A stretch of DNA of 64,000 bases from Arctopsyche grandis. Lineage: Eukaryota > Arthropoda > Insecta > Trichoptera > Hydropsychidae. The stretch is taken from NCBI RefSeq assembly GCF_051622035.1, contig NC_135356.1, positions 14,122,079-14,186,078 of the forward strand, given 5' to 3'. How positions within the stretch are numbered: the first letter of the stretch is position 1; every line of letters starts with the position of its first letter. The notes under the pieces were generated by a model. It was not told the DNA's origin and searched no databases. It saw only the letters and a program-made list of their open reading frames with translations. The position numbers and the translations under genes are program-made. Shown here one piece after another: positions 42,473-56,178 of this stretch.

Positions 42473-45243
42473 ATGAGTGAGAAGCCTCGCCCTTTTAACA
42501 GGGCTGGTAAGTTAAATTAATGAATTGCAATCAAAATTAATTCGAAATTTGATTTTAAAATTTGCAAGTTCAGAGTCAGAGTCGTAAAAAGTCAACTGAC
42601 TCCGACTCCTTTGAATTATTTTTTTTAATTGATCGTATTACAGTATGCGGTAACTAGTCTCCAATTTTATTTAAGTAAATCCACTAGTAAATTGAAATTT
42701 AATAATTTCTTTATGAAAATCGTGAATTTAAATTACATTACAAATAATATCGTTGAATTGCAAATATTTTTCTCATTTTTCTTATTAAATTGATTTTTTT
42801 ATGTATACAATTCATACACATACGCTATCAATGTACTTACTTTTTATTTATACCTATTTACTAACTTTTTTAATTCATTTAATATTTTATTTCGAAAATC
42901 AAGTTCAAGTTGGAGTCGGAGTCGGTAAATTGTGAACTGACTCCAGTCCTGACTTAATTGAACGGAAGTATGTAAATAAAACGACCATAAATGTGAGGAG
43001 TTGCAGAATTGCTCAGAGATATGGAAAAAAACTGAGACAAGAATAATACATACAATGAGAATTTTTATTGCGATTTTTAAAACTACAAATTAGTTTTTCA
43101 TAAGCAATATAAAAATATTAAAACATATACATAATATAATATGTCCATAGTAATAGTAATGCAAAAAGGATTCGTTCATCCATTGCACGATAGCTATGTT
43201 TTGTTCACACCAATTATTATTTTTTTGTGCAATGGAAAAGTTAATTTATATATTTTCATTTTAATGGACTGGACGACATATTTTTTAACATTTTTATTGT
43301 TTTTATATTATACAAAAAATGATAAAGTTGGTCTCGTCAAAATAGTATGGACCAGATATTGAAAATATTATATAAATACATACATATCTGCCAATAATTT
43401 TGTACAAATGTACATACACACCATATGCATGTGTTTATGTTCGTATTGTATCAAGAAGATTCCAACAAAAATTTGTTCTTACATCTTTATATTCTTAGTG
43501 GGACGACCTCCGTATTCAGCCAACCCGGCTAAGGCTTCATCCAGCAAGCAAGACGATGAAAAAAAAAATAAAGTGAGATATTTATATTATAAGAAAATTA
43601 ATAGCAATCTTAAAATGATCACTGGTTAAATTTCAATAAGTTGATACTATTTCAAGGCATTTATAACCTCTCATCCATATACATTTTAGGTGATCAAGAG
43701 ACGTAAAAGTTGTGAATATTGCGTCACAACAGGAAAACCTAAAAGGATTTACCTTTCTCATATGACGGAGACAAAGAGAGGCAATGTTATGTGCCGCTTT
43801 TTGCGGGCATATAAATGCTCAATTTGCAATGCAACCGACTTAGAAGCGCACATGGAGTAAGATATACATATATAGATTATCTTTAAAACTGATACATGTA
43901 CATATGTATGTACATATAATATCTAAATATACGCATTCTGTAACTGTAAATTATAACATTTTGTTTCAGGTCGCATTGTCCTCTTATCAATAAGGCTAAA
44001 CACCAACCCTTTGTGAAACCGCCACGACACAGAGCAAGTATGTTGAAAAACTTCATATTAATAGTAGTAGACATTTGTTTAGATATGCATGTGTGTAAAT
44101 CCAATTGGTTTTTAATTCATTTGTGTTTTAATATGAAATAACTGCTGTTCTATTTAAGCGGTTGCATAATTTTAAATTACAGTAAATAGGGGGTTTGTGT
44201 CCCATATCATCAGGACCGGCCCGAGGATTTTTAGCACACCGGAAAAAAAACTAAAATTTGAGCCCCCCCCCCATTTTTAATAACCTCTTCTTACTTTTTA
44301 TTTCCACATGCTATGCAATATCTAATATATAATTTCGAAAGAGACTTTGTATGTATGTATGTATGTATGTACGTAAAGTTTGTTGGCGATCGAAAAACAA
44401 ATCAAAGTTTCTATTCGACATGGTTGAATTTGAATTATTTTCATGTGAAATTCGGATGTGACTAACCCATGACTTTATCTATGTATGTGTTTGAGGAATA
44501 TAAGAAGGTCACAAAACAAAATTCGATAATTAAACATAATAATAAAATACGTTTACACACACACATACGGTTATGAGCGCAAATGTAGGGAAAATTACAC
44601 AAGACAAAAATTCTACTTTTGGTTGTCAGATTTTGTTCGAAATTTTTTTAATACTTAAAATCACCATCATCGTCATACACATAAGATATCAAGAAAATAA
44701 AAATAATTTAAAAGATAAAAATATAATAATGAAATATTGTTTTAAAAAAAAATACTACTTCCGGTTTACAAATGTTGACCAAAACCTTATCAGCTCCAAG
44801 TTAGTACACAAAGAATACAAATATTAATGTTCAGCTTTATACGCTCAGTATAAAGCTGTAAATAGTTAAATCCGGGACATTTATCTTTGCGGGACTGACG
44901 AATAGTAATCCTATCTTACGGCAATAGTTATGCTAAAAAGATTCATTAATTTATTCCACAATAGTTACATTTTGTCCAAAACAACTTCACGAATCTCTTT
45001 GGTGCAATGTAAAAGTAAATTTATAGATTTACACTACATACATATGTACATATATATACATACATACATAAATATGTATATGTATATAAAAATCAATCTA
45101 TACCATTCAACCGATTGCGATAAAACTTACATGAGATATTGTGTGCATACCTGCGATGGTTTCTGTTAAAAAAAATCGCTCAAAAACGGGAACGGGAATT
45201 GCATGCGTTATTGTGGCATTGCAACGCATGCCGGGTTCAACTA

Positions 45244-45290
<47 letters not shown>

Positions 45291-47277
45291 CATGTCAAAA
45301 ATGTGCAAACTAAAATTTGAAACAGACTACTTTCAAAATTAACACATATTTATATTTTGAATAGGTAAAACATCAATATCGGAAGCCGATGGCAGGCAGA
45401 TGTAAGTACATATTATAGTGATATTTTTATGATAAATACAAAAAGACCAAAATACCTTTAAGTACCAAACGATTTTCAATTATATTTACAGAAGCTCTCA
45501 ATCGATGACAGAAAATATAGAAGCGAGCCTTCGAGACCTAGCAATTAGCCCCGTCACAGCTTCGGGATCCATCCCAATAACGGAGGAACTTATGGGTATT
45601 CCAAGGGACAAGTGCCCTAAATTCATATACATATGTATGTACATTATAGATATGTACATATGTATATACACTAATGGTTTTAGATAGTATATATATTGTA
45701 TTGTTTCCCTTTATTGGCTATGTTAATACCTACATATATACATACATAAATATATATAAAAATCAATCTATACCATTCAACCGATTGCGATAAAACTTAC
45801 ATGAGATATTGTGTGCATACCTGCGATGGTTTCTGTTAAAAAAAATCTCTCAAAAACGGGAACGGGAATTGCATGCGTTATTGTGGCATTGCAACGCATG
45901 CCGGGTTCAACTAGTACATATATATATATATATATTATATCATGTCAAAAATGTGCAAACTAAAATTTGAAACAGACTACTTTCAAAATTAACACATATT
46001 TATATTTTGAATAGGAAAACCATTGCTACCAAAAATTGATGGCAGGCAGATGTAAGTACATATTATAGTGATATTTTTATGATAAATACAAAAAGACCAA
46101 AATACCTTTAAGTACCAAACGATTTTCAATTATATTTACAGAAGCTCTCAATCGATGACAGAAAATATAGAAGCGAGCCTTCGAGACCTAGCAATTAGCC
46201 CCGTCACAGCTTCGGGATCCATCCCAATAACGGAGGAACTTATGGGTATTCCAAGGGACAAGTGCCCTAAATTCATATACATATGTATGTACATTATAGA
46301 TATGTACATATGTATATACACTAATGGTTTTAGATAGTATATATATTGTATTGTTTCCCTTTATTGGCTATGTTAATACCTACATATATACATACATAAA
46401 TATATATAAAAATCAATCTATACCATTCAACCGATTGCGATAAAACTTACATGAGATATTGTGTGCATACCTGCGATGGTTTCTGTTAAAAAAAATCTCT
46501 CAAAAACGGGAACGGGAATTGCATGCGTTATTGTGGCATTGCAACGCATGCCGGGTTCAACTAGTACATATATATATATATATATTATATCATGTCAAAA
46601 ATGTGCAAACTAAAATTTGAAACAGACTACTTTCAAAATTAACACATATTTATATTTTGAATAGGAAAACCATTGCTACCAAAAATTGATGGCAGGCAGA
46701 TGTAAGTACATATTATAGTGATATTTTTATGATAAATACAAAAAGACCAAAATACCTTTAAGTACCAAACGATTTTCAATTATATTTACAGAAGCTCTCA
46801 ATCGATGACAGAAAATATAGAAGCGAGCCTTCGAGACCTAGTAATTAGCCCCGTCATTGCTTCGGGATCCACCCCAATAACGGATGAACTTATGGGTATT
46901 CCAAGTGACAAGTGCCCTTTGTGCGGAGCGCCTTACGACGACGCCCATGATGTGTAAGATATATGCAGATTATCTCTAAACCTCATATACATAAGTATTT
47001 TGTAATTTTAAATTATCACATATTGTTTCAGAGTGGACTGCCCACTAAATGAAATTAGCCCCGTCATTGCTTCGGGATCCACCCCAATAACGGATGAACT
47101 TATGGGTATTCCAAGTGACAAGTGCCCTTTGTGCGGAGCGCCTTACGACAACGCCCATGATGTGTAAGATATATGCAGATTATCTCTAAGCCTCATATAC
47201 ATATGTACATAAGTATTTTGTAATTTTAAATTATCACATATTGTTTCAGAGTGGACTGCCCACTAAATGAAAGTTAA
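42473..47277 (+). CDS. nanos: Nanos-family protein, copy 2 (233 aa)
   Basis: Same gene in the second tandem unit. Coding exons: 42473-42506, 43499-43572, 43690-43856, 43970-44037, 45365-45401, 46792-46953, 47032-47163, 47250-47277. All zinc ligands, splice borders and phases are kept. One replacement is visible in exon 3: ATG to ACG at 43765-43767 changes the second Met of LSHMMETK to Thr. It lies in the ten-residue spacer between the His and the fourth ligand Cys, so zinc binding should survive. The alternative-exon array is one unit shorter than in copy 1 (terminal-type exons at 45492 and 46142). The reading frame is intact, so there is no sign of pseudogene decay. Confidence 0.8.
45150..46953 (+). 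repeat. nanos: ~650-bp alternative-exon array in nanos copy 2 (3 units)
   Basis: Units with exon-6 ATG at 45505, 46155 and 46805. Exon 5 variants in order: A, B, B. Otherwise as in copy 1, with one internal unit fewer. The first (AT)n run is longer than in copy 1. Confidence 0.85.
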
Positions 47278-48055
47278 ACAAATTCGAAATCGAGGACAAT
47301 CCGAATGTTATATGTATTAGTAGTATATTGTTTTTCTGTAAATTACAAATTTATGGCTGGCGATGATTTTAATATGGCATTCTTTTCATTTCAATGCGCG
47401 CATTTTGATTTTTGCATTTTTATGTGGCATAAGTTAATTTTTCTTCGTTTCGAGAAATATTTTACAAAACATTAGATATGTTTTACGTTTAATTTATTTT
47501 TGAAAATTGGAATTTCCCCATTTTTACTTACCTCCTTTGAGTAAAAAGTAATTCATGTTTGCGCTAAAAATTAAATGAAATACTTTTAAATATACCTCTA
47601 TATATGTAAATTGTAAACAAATGATTTTCAACTGTGATGCTTCTGTTTTGGTTTTCAGTTTTTGTTGGATTTATCTGTTTTGGTTCAAGTTTTTTAAATT
47701 TATTTCATATGTATATATGAATTTTTTTAATTATTCTTAAGAAATGTTATATATGTTATACTATTGTTGAAATCGCGCGGCCAATTTAAGTGGTAATAAT
47801 ATATGCGCGAATATAGTTTTAATTTTGCTTTCAAATTATATTATGTTACAATTGAAAAAGAAATTTGAGATGATACAGTAAATGTATGTGTGTAGTTGGC
47901 CCAATTGGATTGAGAATAAATATTGTATGGAAACACTTTTTTTTAATTTATCTGCATATAATCCTTTTTTCATGTTTTTATTTTATGTATGTGGTTCAAA
48001 CTTACTATGTATAAATGTCGACACAGGGTTTTTATAATAAATATTTGTATATGTA

Positions 48056-49780
48056 CAGTATACTCTCGATTATCCACGTGCGGATTATCTGTGCTTGAAA
48101 TAAATTAAATTTTTATTAAAATCAACAATAACACTTGCTTCGTCGAAAGAAAAGTCCTCAGTCGGACACAAATCATCTAAAGAGTGTACGAGTATAACAA
48201 TTAAGTGTTGTGGAAATGCTCAGGAACTCATAAAATTAAATTTTTAGTAATAAAAAATCTTTCTGTTGATTATTATAACCGAAAAAGACCCACGGATAGA
48301 CAGGGTCTTTGAAGATTGGGTTCAAGACTAAAGGAGTTTTAAAAAAGTAAAATTCCCATGACTTTATCTATGTATTCGAGGAATATAAGGTTACAAAGCA
48401 AAATTCGATAATTAAACACACATATCGATCATGAGAGCATTTTCGATACAAATTGAGCTTAAATGTAGGGAAACTTATACAAGACAAAAGTTCTACTTCC
48501 GGTTGTCAGATTTTGTTCAAAATTTATTTATTACTTAAAATCACTATAAATATTATACACATTAAATATCTAGAAAATAAAAATACTTTAAAAGGTCAAA
48601 ATAAAATAATGAAATATTGTTTCCAAATTCTGACCAACTCTAAGTTAGTACATAAAAAATACAAATATTAATTTTCACCTTGATATGTTCAGGGGTGTGG
48701 AAGTAATCGTGGTAACAATATTTTATACTTTTCTAAGAGGAAAAAATCCAACTTCCGGTTTATTAAATTTAGTCTATTTTTATTTATTTTCATCACATTG
48801 ATACAAAGCGCACACATGTTTAAGGGGTCGAAAAAAATAGTAGAAGAAAAATCGAAAAACTTTCGGTTGACGAATGCCTACCAAATTTTATACACATAAC
48901 TTGGTTAATTAAGCTTAAACTTCTAGATATAAAATTTCAGTTCAGTAAACCAAAAGGTCTCAGAAAAACAACTATTTCCTAAACTACTACTTCCAGTTTA
49001 GGAAAAAATATTGGAGTATAAAATTTATAATTTCCATTATGTACATGTAAAAAAATTTCAGTTTGATTTGATTAGCGATTTGGAAGATAGTTAAATTCAA
49101 AAACTTAATAAAAAACAGGACACCTAATAAGGGAAGGACCATTTTCGGTCAACTTAAAAATTCGAAGAAAATTTAGGTCGTATCGATAAGAAATTCAGTT
49201 CGATAGGATGGACGGTGTTCAAAAAATCCACTGATATTTTCTAGATCATAAAAACGTGATCAGTGATCGATTGCGAGTTCGAATTAGTCAAAATCTCGAG
49301 TTGAAATTTTTGCATGATCACAAAACTTCATCTATTGTTACTACGTAACATACATAGATAAAGTAAAAAGGTTATAACAGTATTGTTAATAGATTATGTT
49401 CCTTTTCATTCAAATGAAACTATAATACAATAATTATGATGGCTAAAATTTTACTGCCTAATGTTACAAGTCAAGATGTCGTATCATCAATGAAACGGCT
49501 TTACAGTGCTGATGTTCTCACAGCTCTTGCTGAGGAGATAACGATTTGATCAATTTCTGTGAAATATGCAAATTAATGGAACATTTAAAATGCTTTGAAA
49601 ATGTTGATCGGGAAAACATCGAGAAGTGGTTTGAACGCAATTCAAATGATGCGGGTTCTCAATGCACGAGTGATGCAGATATCGTTTATATTGTCGATCA
49701 AACAATAAAAACGATATCAAAAATTGATAGTTCCTAAACTCTACTCTCCAGCATTAGCCCGGATAATCGAGAGAACACTG
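48056..49780 (+). mobile_element. Tigger/pogo element, unit 2
   Basis: Second tandem copy of the element at 34355-36079, with the same TA-flanked ends, nested repeats and broken transposase (about 49436-49737). Confidence 0.8.
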
Positions 49781-51105
49781 TATATATACATTGGCAATGG
49801 AAAACCTATATAGCATATGGAAAACTATATAAATAGAAGATAATAAAAATAAAAACAGGAGATAATAATTACAATTAAAATAATTTTTTATATTTTTTCC
49901 TTCTTTGGTGTGCTGCCAGAATTTTTGAAACTGATTCAGTGAATTATTTTCGCAGCGAATTTGACAAAAAAGAGATCAATCAATTCAATAAAAAAATGTA
50001 ACTTTTAATACAAAAATAACAATTCAATTTTTAATAGCCACAAAAGGATTGGGCATAGAACTATGTATATATAAAATACTTCAATCTATTAATTTTGTAA
50101 AAAGTATACACCCAATTCTGTTTTTACACAGTAGACTTTTGTACATATGGAAAAATTGTCGATTAGTTCATAGCTTAAAAAGCATAAAATCACAAAAAAT
50201 AGTTGATACTTTTTTCTTTATGGACAAATATGTATATCAAAATCATAAAAGAGTAAAATCAGAATTGAGTGTACTTATTTCATAGACGCACATATTAGTA
50301 GCGCAAGATAAAAACTGAGTTTGAATCAGTCAAAATCTCGAGTTCGAATTTTCGCAAGATCGCACAACTTCATCTATTGTTACTACGTACATAGATAGAG
50401 TAATTTGTAAGTTGGTAAATAAGATTTACCGACAATTGAAGTTTTACTGTAATGGTTGTGTTACATATATTCAAATATTTCATGCAATGAAATTATAATA
50501 AATTATTAAAAAAGTAGCAACAGATTGGAACAAACCATGTCCAAAATTTGGATAGAAAATTATTCAATATTTTATAAAGTAGCATTACAACATACTTATA
50601 TATATATATATATAGGAAGTCCGCTGGGTAGTAGGGAGGATTGCAGGAGAGAGAGACAAGTAAAGACGATCTCAATTCAATCTTATGTTTATTTAGAACA
50701 ATCGGTAATCGATGCGCGTACGCAACCGGCGCGTCAAGGCGCGACGCCTACTACTACTACTGCTACCGCACACGGTTCAGGGGTACCAACCTTAACATTA
50801 ATACATACGTGTACCAACTGTTCGGCATGAGCCACATCATTATACATAATTGTAATCATTTTTATATTAATATCCTACATATATATATACATATGTATAA
50901 TACATACATACGTATATGGCGAACCAAAAAATGCACTTGCAACAAATATGATACAAACATACATACATATATGCTAGTAAAAGGATAAAAAATTTTGGAT
51001 AAAAGTTTTATGTACATCTTATGCGCGAAATGACATAATATCAGTCATATAATCAGTCGCTCAGTTAATAATTTAAAATACAATAAAATTTCATTTAATA
51101 AAAAT

Positions 51106-51187
<82 letters not shown>

Positions 51188-51424
51188 AAATCGATACAGC
51201 TAATTCAATTCACAACAATAATAGTTCAAGTAGAGCAACACAATGTTTTCAAACAATAATACAATCAACAAATTACATATAATTGCAACTTTGGTCTACC
51301 ATAAAAAAAAACAACAATCGAAACATTTTTTCTTAACCAAATATACAGACATTCAAAATTACTCAACATTTCATTACAAATAGAAAGCTTTACTTTCCGG
51401 TGGAACTAAAAAGTATGCACGTAT

Positions 51425-52407
51425 TTATGACGGTATATTCAAAGATTCTTCATCTGAGATAGTACACGTATATATTTCATCAATGTAATGGTATTTTATC
51501 GACAAGTGTTTGTCTTCACCGAGACACGTGTCATAGAAGCCGGGTAATTGAGCCTGAAATGATATAAAGTTGAGCATTAAAAAAAAAACCTCCAATAAGC
51601 AGCTACTAATAGAGATTACGATTATAAACCTTAGACGAAATTTGCAATACGAGCTTGGAATTCTTCACCAAACATTGCACGGGAACAGTAACATCTATCA
51701 CGTCATCAGGTAAACTATCGTTTTCGCCATCGTCCTCTTTGTCCACGTTGTGTTGTGTAACACCTGGAAAAACCCAAATTATGTACCAGAACTTGGCTCG
51801 GCGTATTTTAAGTTTGAAAAAAAAAACACATTCGCAAATATCATTTGTAAAAAATCGCTTTAACATCGCATACAATTATATATCAGATCGCTGACGCAAG
51901 TGCATGTGTAATAAAAATAGCAGGCGAATTTGACGAATACTTACAATAGATTTTTTTAGTTGTTTGTAATATATATTTGTATTTTTTCATACCTGAAGGG
52001 AGTTTTCCATAGAGCGCTTTAATAATTATGAGTCCTTTATTTTTAGTTTCTTCATTGTGCACACGATTGTACATTTCGTGCATAAGTTTTGTAGCCCATA
52101 TAGCCTCGCGTCTCATCTCTTCCATTCTAAGTTAAATCACATAAAGTTAAATCGAATACAAAAAAACAATACATCAAATCGAAATGATTTTGTGTGATGG
52201 CTTTATTGTATTTACTTGGCTTTGTTATTTTCTCGATTTTTCCGTATCTCTCTGTTTTCCTTCTCTCGATTTATTGGATCTATGATGAACTTTTTCACAG
52301 CGAGCCACGAAACTAAAGGTACGACAGTAGCGTAAAATACTGGCGCCAGTAACACTTCGTCGCACAAATGAATGGGAAATATGAAAGTCTGAAAGCCGCG
52401 CGTCAGC
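51425..52407 (-). pseudogene. DNAJC11: DNAJC11 homologue, last four exons only, unit 2
   Basis: Second copy of the same four exons: 52216-52407, 51993-52126, 51630-51763, 51425-51553. The coding sequence appears identical to unit 1; an intron homopolymer differs by one base (one-base offset change). Again cut from its 5 prime exons by the MITE and unit 3. In unit 3 these exons are lost beyond 63,796. Confidence 0.8.
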
Positions 52408-52460
52408 CTGAAAGAAAACAATAAAATTATTATTAAATTATAAAAACCATAAAAAAGGCT

Positions 52461-53921
52461 GTGGCTATTTGCAGGTATACTATATTGTGGGAATCTCGTC
52501 ACATTCATCAAAACAGTTACTGCGACGCAGAATACATTCCCAAAACCAGTCGAAGCACACCTGCAGCCATTATATTAAACTCAAGCGGAACGGTGCCAAA
52601 TCCTTCGAGAATGTTCCACCCCTCACACTCGAGCGGAACGAAACCAGTCGAAGCACACCTGCAGCCATTATATTAAACTCAAGCGGAACGGTGCCAAATC
52701 CTTCGAGAATGTTCCACCCCTCACACTCGAGCGGAACAAAACCAGTCGAAGCACACCTGCAGCCATTATATTAAACTCAAGCGGAACGCCCCTACCAGTC
52801 GAGCGGAACCAAAACGGTCGAAACACGCCGCCGCCATTAAACTACATCGAGCGGAACGGCGCCAATCATTCCAGAAAATTCTACCCCTCGACAAAAGAAC
52901 ATTCCTCGCTTACGCATCAACAACCACCACCATGGGTCAGGCGATACCAGAAACACTATAAAAGGAGGTACAACCCAAACAACACCAGTCGACATCCAGC
53001 TCCTGACCAGCCACCACTTCACTACGCGGACTTGGAAGATCAACCAGCCGAACGAGCCAGCAACACACTGCCGTATCCCGAGACCTTCCGAACATAGCCG
53101 AACAACGAACCAGCAACACACTGCCGTATCCAGCGACTTGCTGAACATAGCCGAATGCCGAGCCAGCGACACTCTACCGTATCCAGAGACTAGCCGAACA
53201 TAGCCGAATGCCGAGCCAGCGACACTCTACCACATGCAGAGACCTCTGAACGACATACTTTTGCCAACAATTAATCATAATTGTGTATACGTGTTACTAC
53301 CAAATAAATACCATATCCAACATATAGCTGTATTTAATACCGAACACAGACGAACCTGTCTATAACACATGGCGGACTGGTGGTGAAGAAGACCTTCACA
53401 ACTAGATAAGTCCCCATAACATCTTCGAATTATTGGCTATTTGCAGGTACTATATCTGCGACAGGCGCAAAGCCTTCTGCGCATGCGCGTGAACTTGCGT
53501 AATCCAATTATAATTTCTTACATTTAATGTATGCTAGACTTGTTTAATCAATCGTTCATTATACACGAGGCAAATAAATTTCGCACGTTATTATAATAGA
53601 TTTATATCATTTAGCTAGTTCGCGGCTTGTACTATTATGTGGGTTTTATACATTGTATATGATAATAATTTTCTAACAATTAATAATATTAATTAGTTTG
53701 GATTATATTTTTTACTCTACGTCACTTTACGAGTTCGAACTAAATTTTAAGAGGTTTAAAACAAAATTTAACATTAAACACGCTGACAGTGACAGTTCAC
53801 GCGCATGCGCAGAAGACTTTTCGCCTGTCGCAGATATAGCACCTACAAATAGTCAATAATTCGCAGATATAGTACCTGCAAATAGCCAATAATTTGCAAA
53901 TATAGTATCTCAAATAGCCAC
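52461..53921. mobile_element. MITE 3 at the unit 2/unit 3 junction (interrupted by an LTR)
   Basis: Copy of MITE 2 at an offset of 13,706, no differences noticed. Carries the same LTR interruption (52486-53422). Confidence 0.7.
52486..53422 (+). mobile_element. LTR with leader fragment, unit 2
   Basis: Same element as 38780-39716, including both minisatellites, TATA box, polyadenylation signal and truncated leader. Confidence 0.6.
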
Positions 53922-56178
53922 AACCTAAAAAAATAAAACAATAAGAATTCCGTTTAGCGTAATTTAATTTTTGAAACTGCAATTGAAAAATTGAAAAAAG
54001 ATCAACATCATTTATTATCAAAATCATTTATCTTATGTATATCTAAATTACTAAAATTTATCAGTCATGTCAAACCCTTCGGTAAATTATACTTACCAAA
54101 TTGATTAATATTTGAAATTACTCAATAAAATAACACACGAATAAAATAGTTTCTAAAATTAAACCAAAAACCCATACAAACCTATAAAGCATCTGTCACA
54201 AAATTGGCTCAACATCAAAGTCTTCCCTATTAATTAATTTACATATATTTATATTTTGTATGTACTAACTTAGAGCTGTTAAGGTTTTGGCGGAATTCGT
54301 AAACAGGAAGTAGGATTTTTTTTTTTTTAAATAATTTTTTATTTTATTTTGACATTTTAAATTATTTTTATCTTCTTGATATTTAATGTGTAATATATGT
54401 ATGTATATAGTGATTTTTAGTAATAAAAAAAATGAACAAAATCCGAGAACCGGAAGTAGAACTTTCGTCTTTTGTGCGTTTCCCTACATTTGCGCTCAAT
54501 TGATATCAAAAATGCTCTCAGCCGGTGTACATACAATGTATGTACGTACGAAAATGGTCTCATAGCACGTGGACGTGTACATATGTATTTATGTATATAC
54601 ATATGTACGTTTCACTGTCGATTTTTTTTTAAACTTCTTATATTTCTTAAATAAAGTCTTAAGTTGGTGCACATCCGAAGTTTAATGTTCGTGTTGGTAT
54701 CACTGGTACAAACTTACGTGTGTTTGGGCCAGTGAAAAATTCGCGCCGTAGCGTCTAGCAGAGCAAATCTTTTTCGTTGTTGGCGGCTGCATTCAAATTT
54801 CGCTGAACCTGTGAAGAAATTACCAAGACATTTCGTCTTCCTCAGGTCTGGTTGCCTGGGAACTTCAGGACTGGGTACCTTCAGGTCGTTTCATTCAGAA
54901 ATCGGAAGTCCTCATTTTAGGTAATTACGCATTTTCATGATGAACTTTTTTCCAATGTGCGACTTTTGCAATTTGCGACTATTATCCAATGTGAGGCATC
55001 CAGTGATCCATTTGAAATGTATCCAGTGATCCACTGTGACCGAACTGATTAATATTAATTGTTTCAACGAATTTTTTGACGCTTGCAAATTTCAAATTTT
55101 TTGACAATAATAATAAAAGCAAAGATGGCGACCATGAAAGCGAAAAATTATCAAACACGGCGGCTCTCTAAATTCAACCTAGATTAAATATTAGTCTAAC
55201 ATACATATAAACATGAAAATTACATTATAGGGTACATTGAATGTACATATAATGAAACTTAATCCAGGATCTATTCAAAGGGCGGACATTGTTTTAATTC
55301 TCAAAATTAAAAACACTTTTCACCTGCGGTGTATTTTTACTTTTTTCCTTACAATATACAAAAAATAAATAAATCAAAAAGAAAATACACCTACATATAA
55401 ATTGTACATATTAACTAATGTAATGTTTTTTATATGCACAAAACGTTACAAAAAAAACCTTGTAAAAAATAAAAATCAATACTGACCAATTCGAAAAAAT
55501 TTAAAGGAGAGATATGTAAGTTCAGCGCCTCGGCACTTTATTTAGTACTACACCACTGTTCCCATAGAAAAAGGCCCAGAAAACACCAGGGAAGTATTTT
55601 TATTGCTATGCAATACAATACATACAATATGCCTCACATAAAAACCAACTCATGCAATACAAATAAATGCAAACATTAATTTGAGCACATATAAATGTAC
55701 TAGAGACATCACACAGTTAAACCAAACCAGATATTTGTCATCTTCGCATCACATACAACTTGGATCAACTCGAATATATACATACATACATAGTCGAATA
55801 TATGTATAATACCCAAAAACAAATACTATTACATTTTCAATAATTTATACTTACATAGGTTCAACATTCATAATAAATTAAACCTTAGAACATATGTACA
55901 ACATTCGGAATTAAATTTTCAGATCAATCAATAAACTTATAAAACAAAAAACAGTAGACTTTTCATAATGCTTTTTTTAAAGAAATCAATTAATTTTATC
56001 AGGTCGACCAATAATCATAGTACTATATTACTCGGGGATGTTGAAAAATCACCAAGGAAGTAATTAAACTAAATCTTAAACGCTACATATATTTATGTAA
56101 ATATGTATATATTCAGAAAAATTGTAAACATATAATATATTTTTATCATTTCAGACAACGATAGATCAAGAAGTCATA

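Larger units (their letters stand above)
39717..53422. repeat. Tandem unit 2 (13,706 bp)
   Basis: Direct tandem copy of unit 1 and of unit 3 (offset to unit 3 is 13,706 over most of its length). Private differences include C at 43766 (Met to Thr in the Nanos finger), TTTCCACATG for TTTACACATG near 44306, and AGATAGTT for AGATAATT near 49088. The internal array has three units. Confidence 0.9.
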
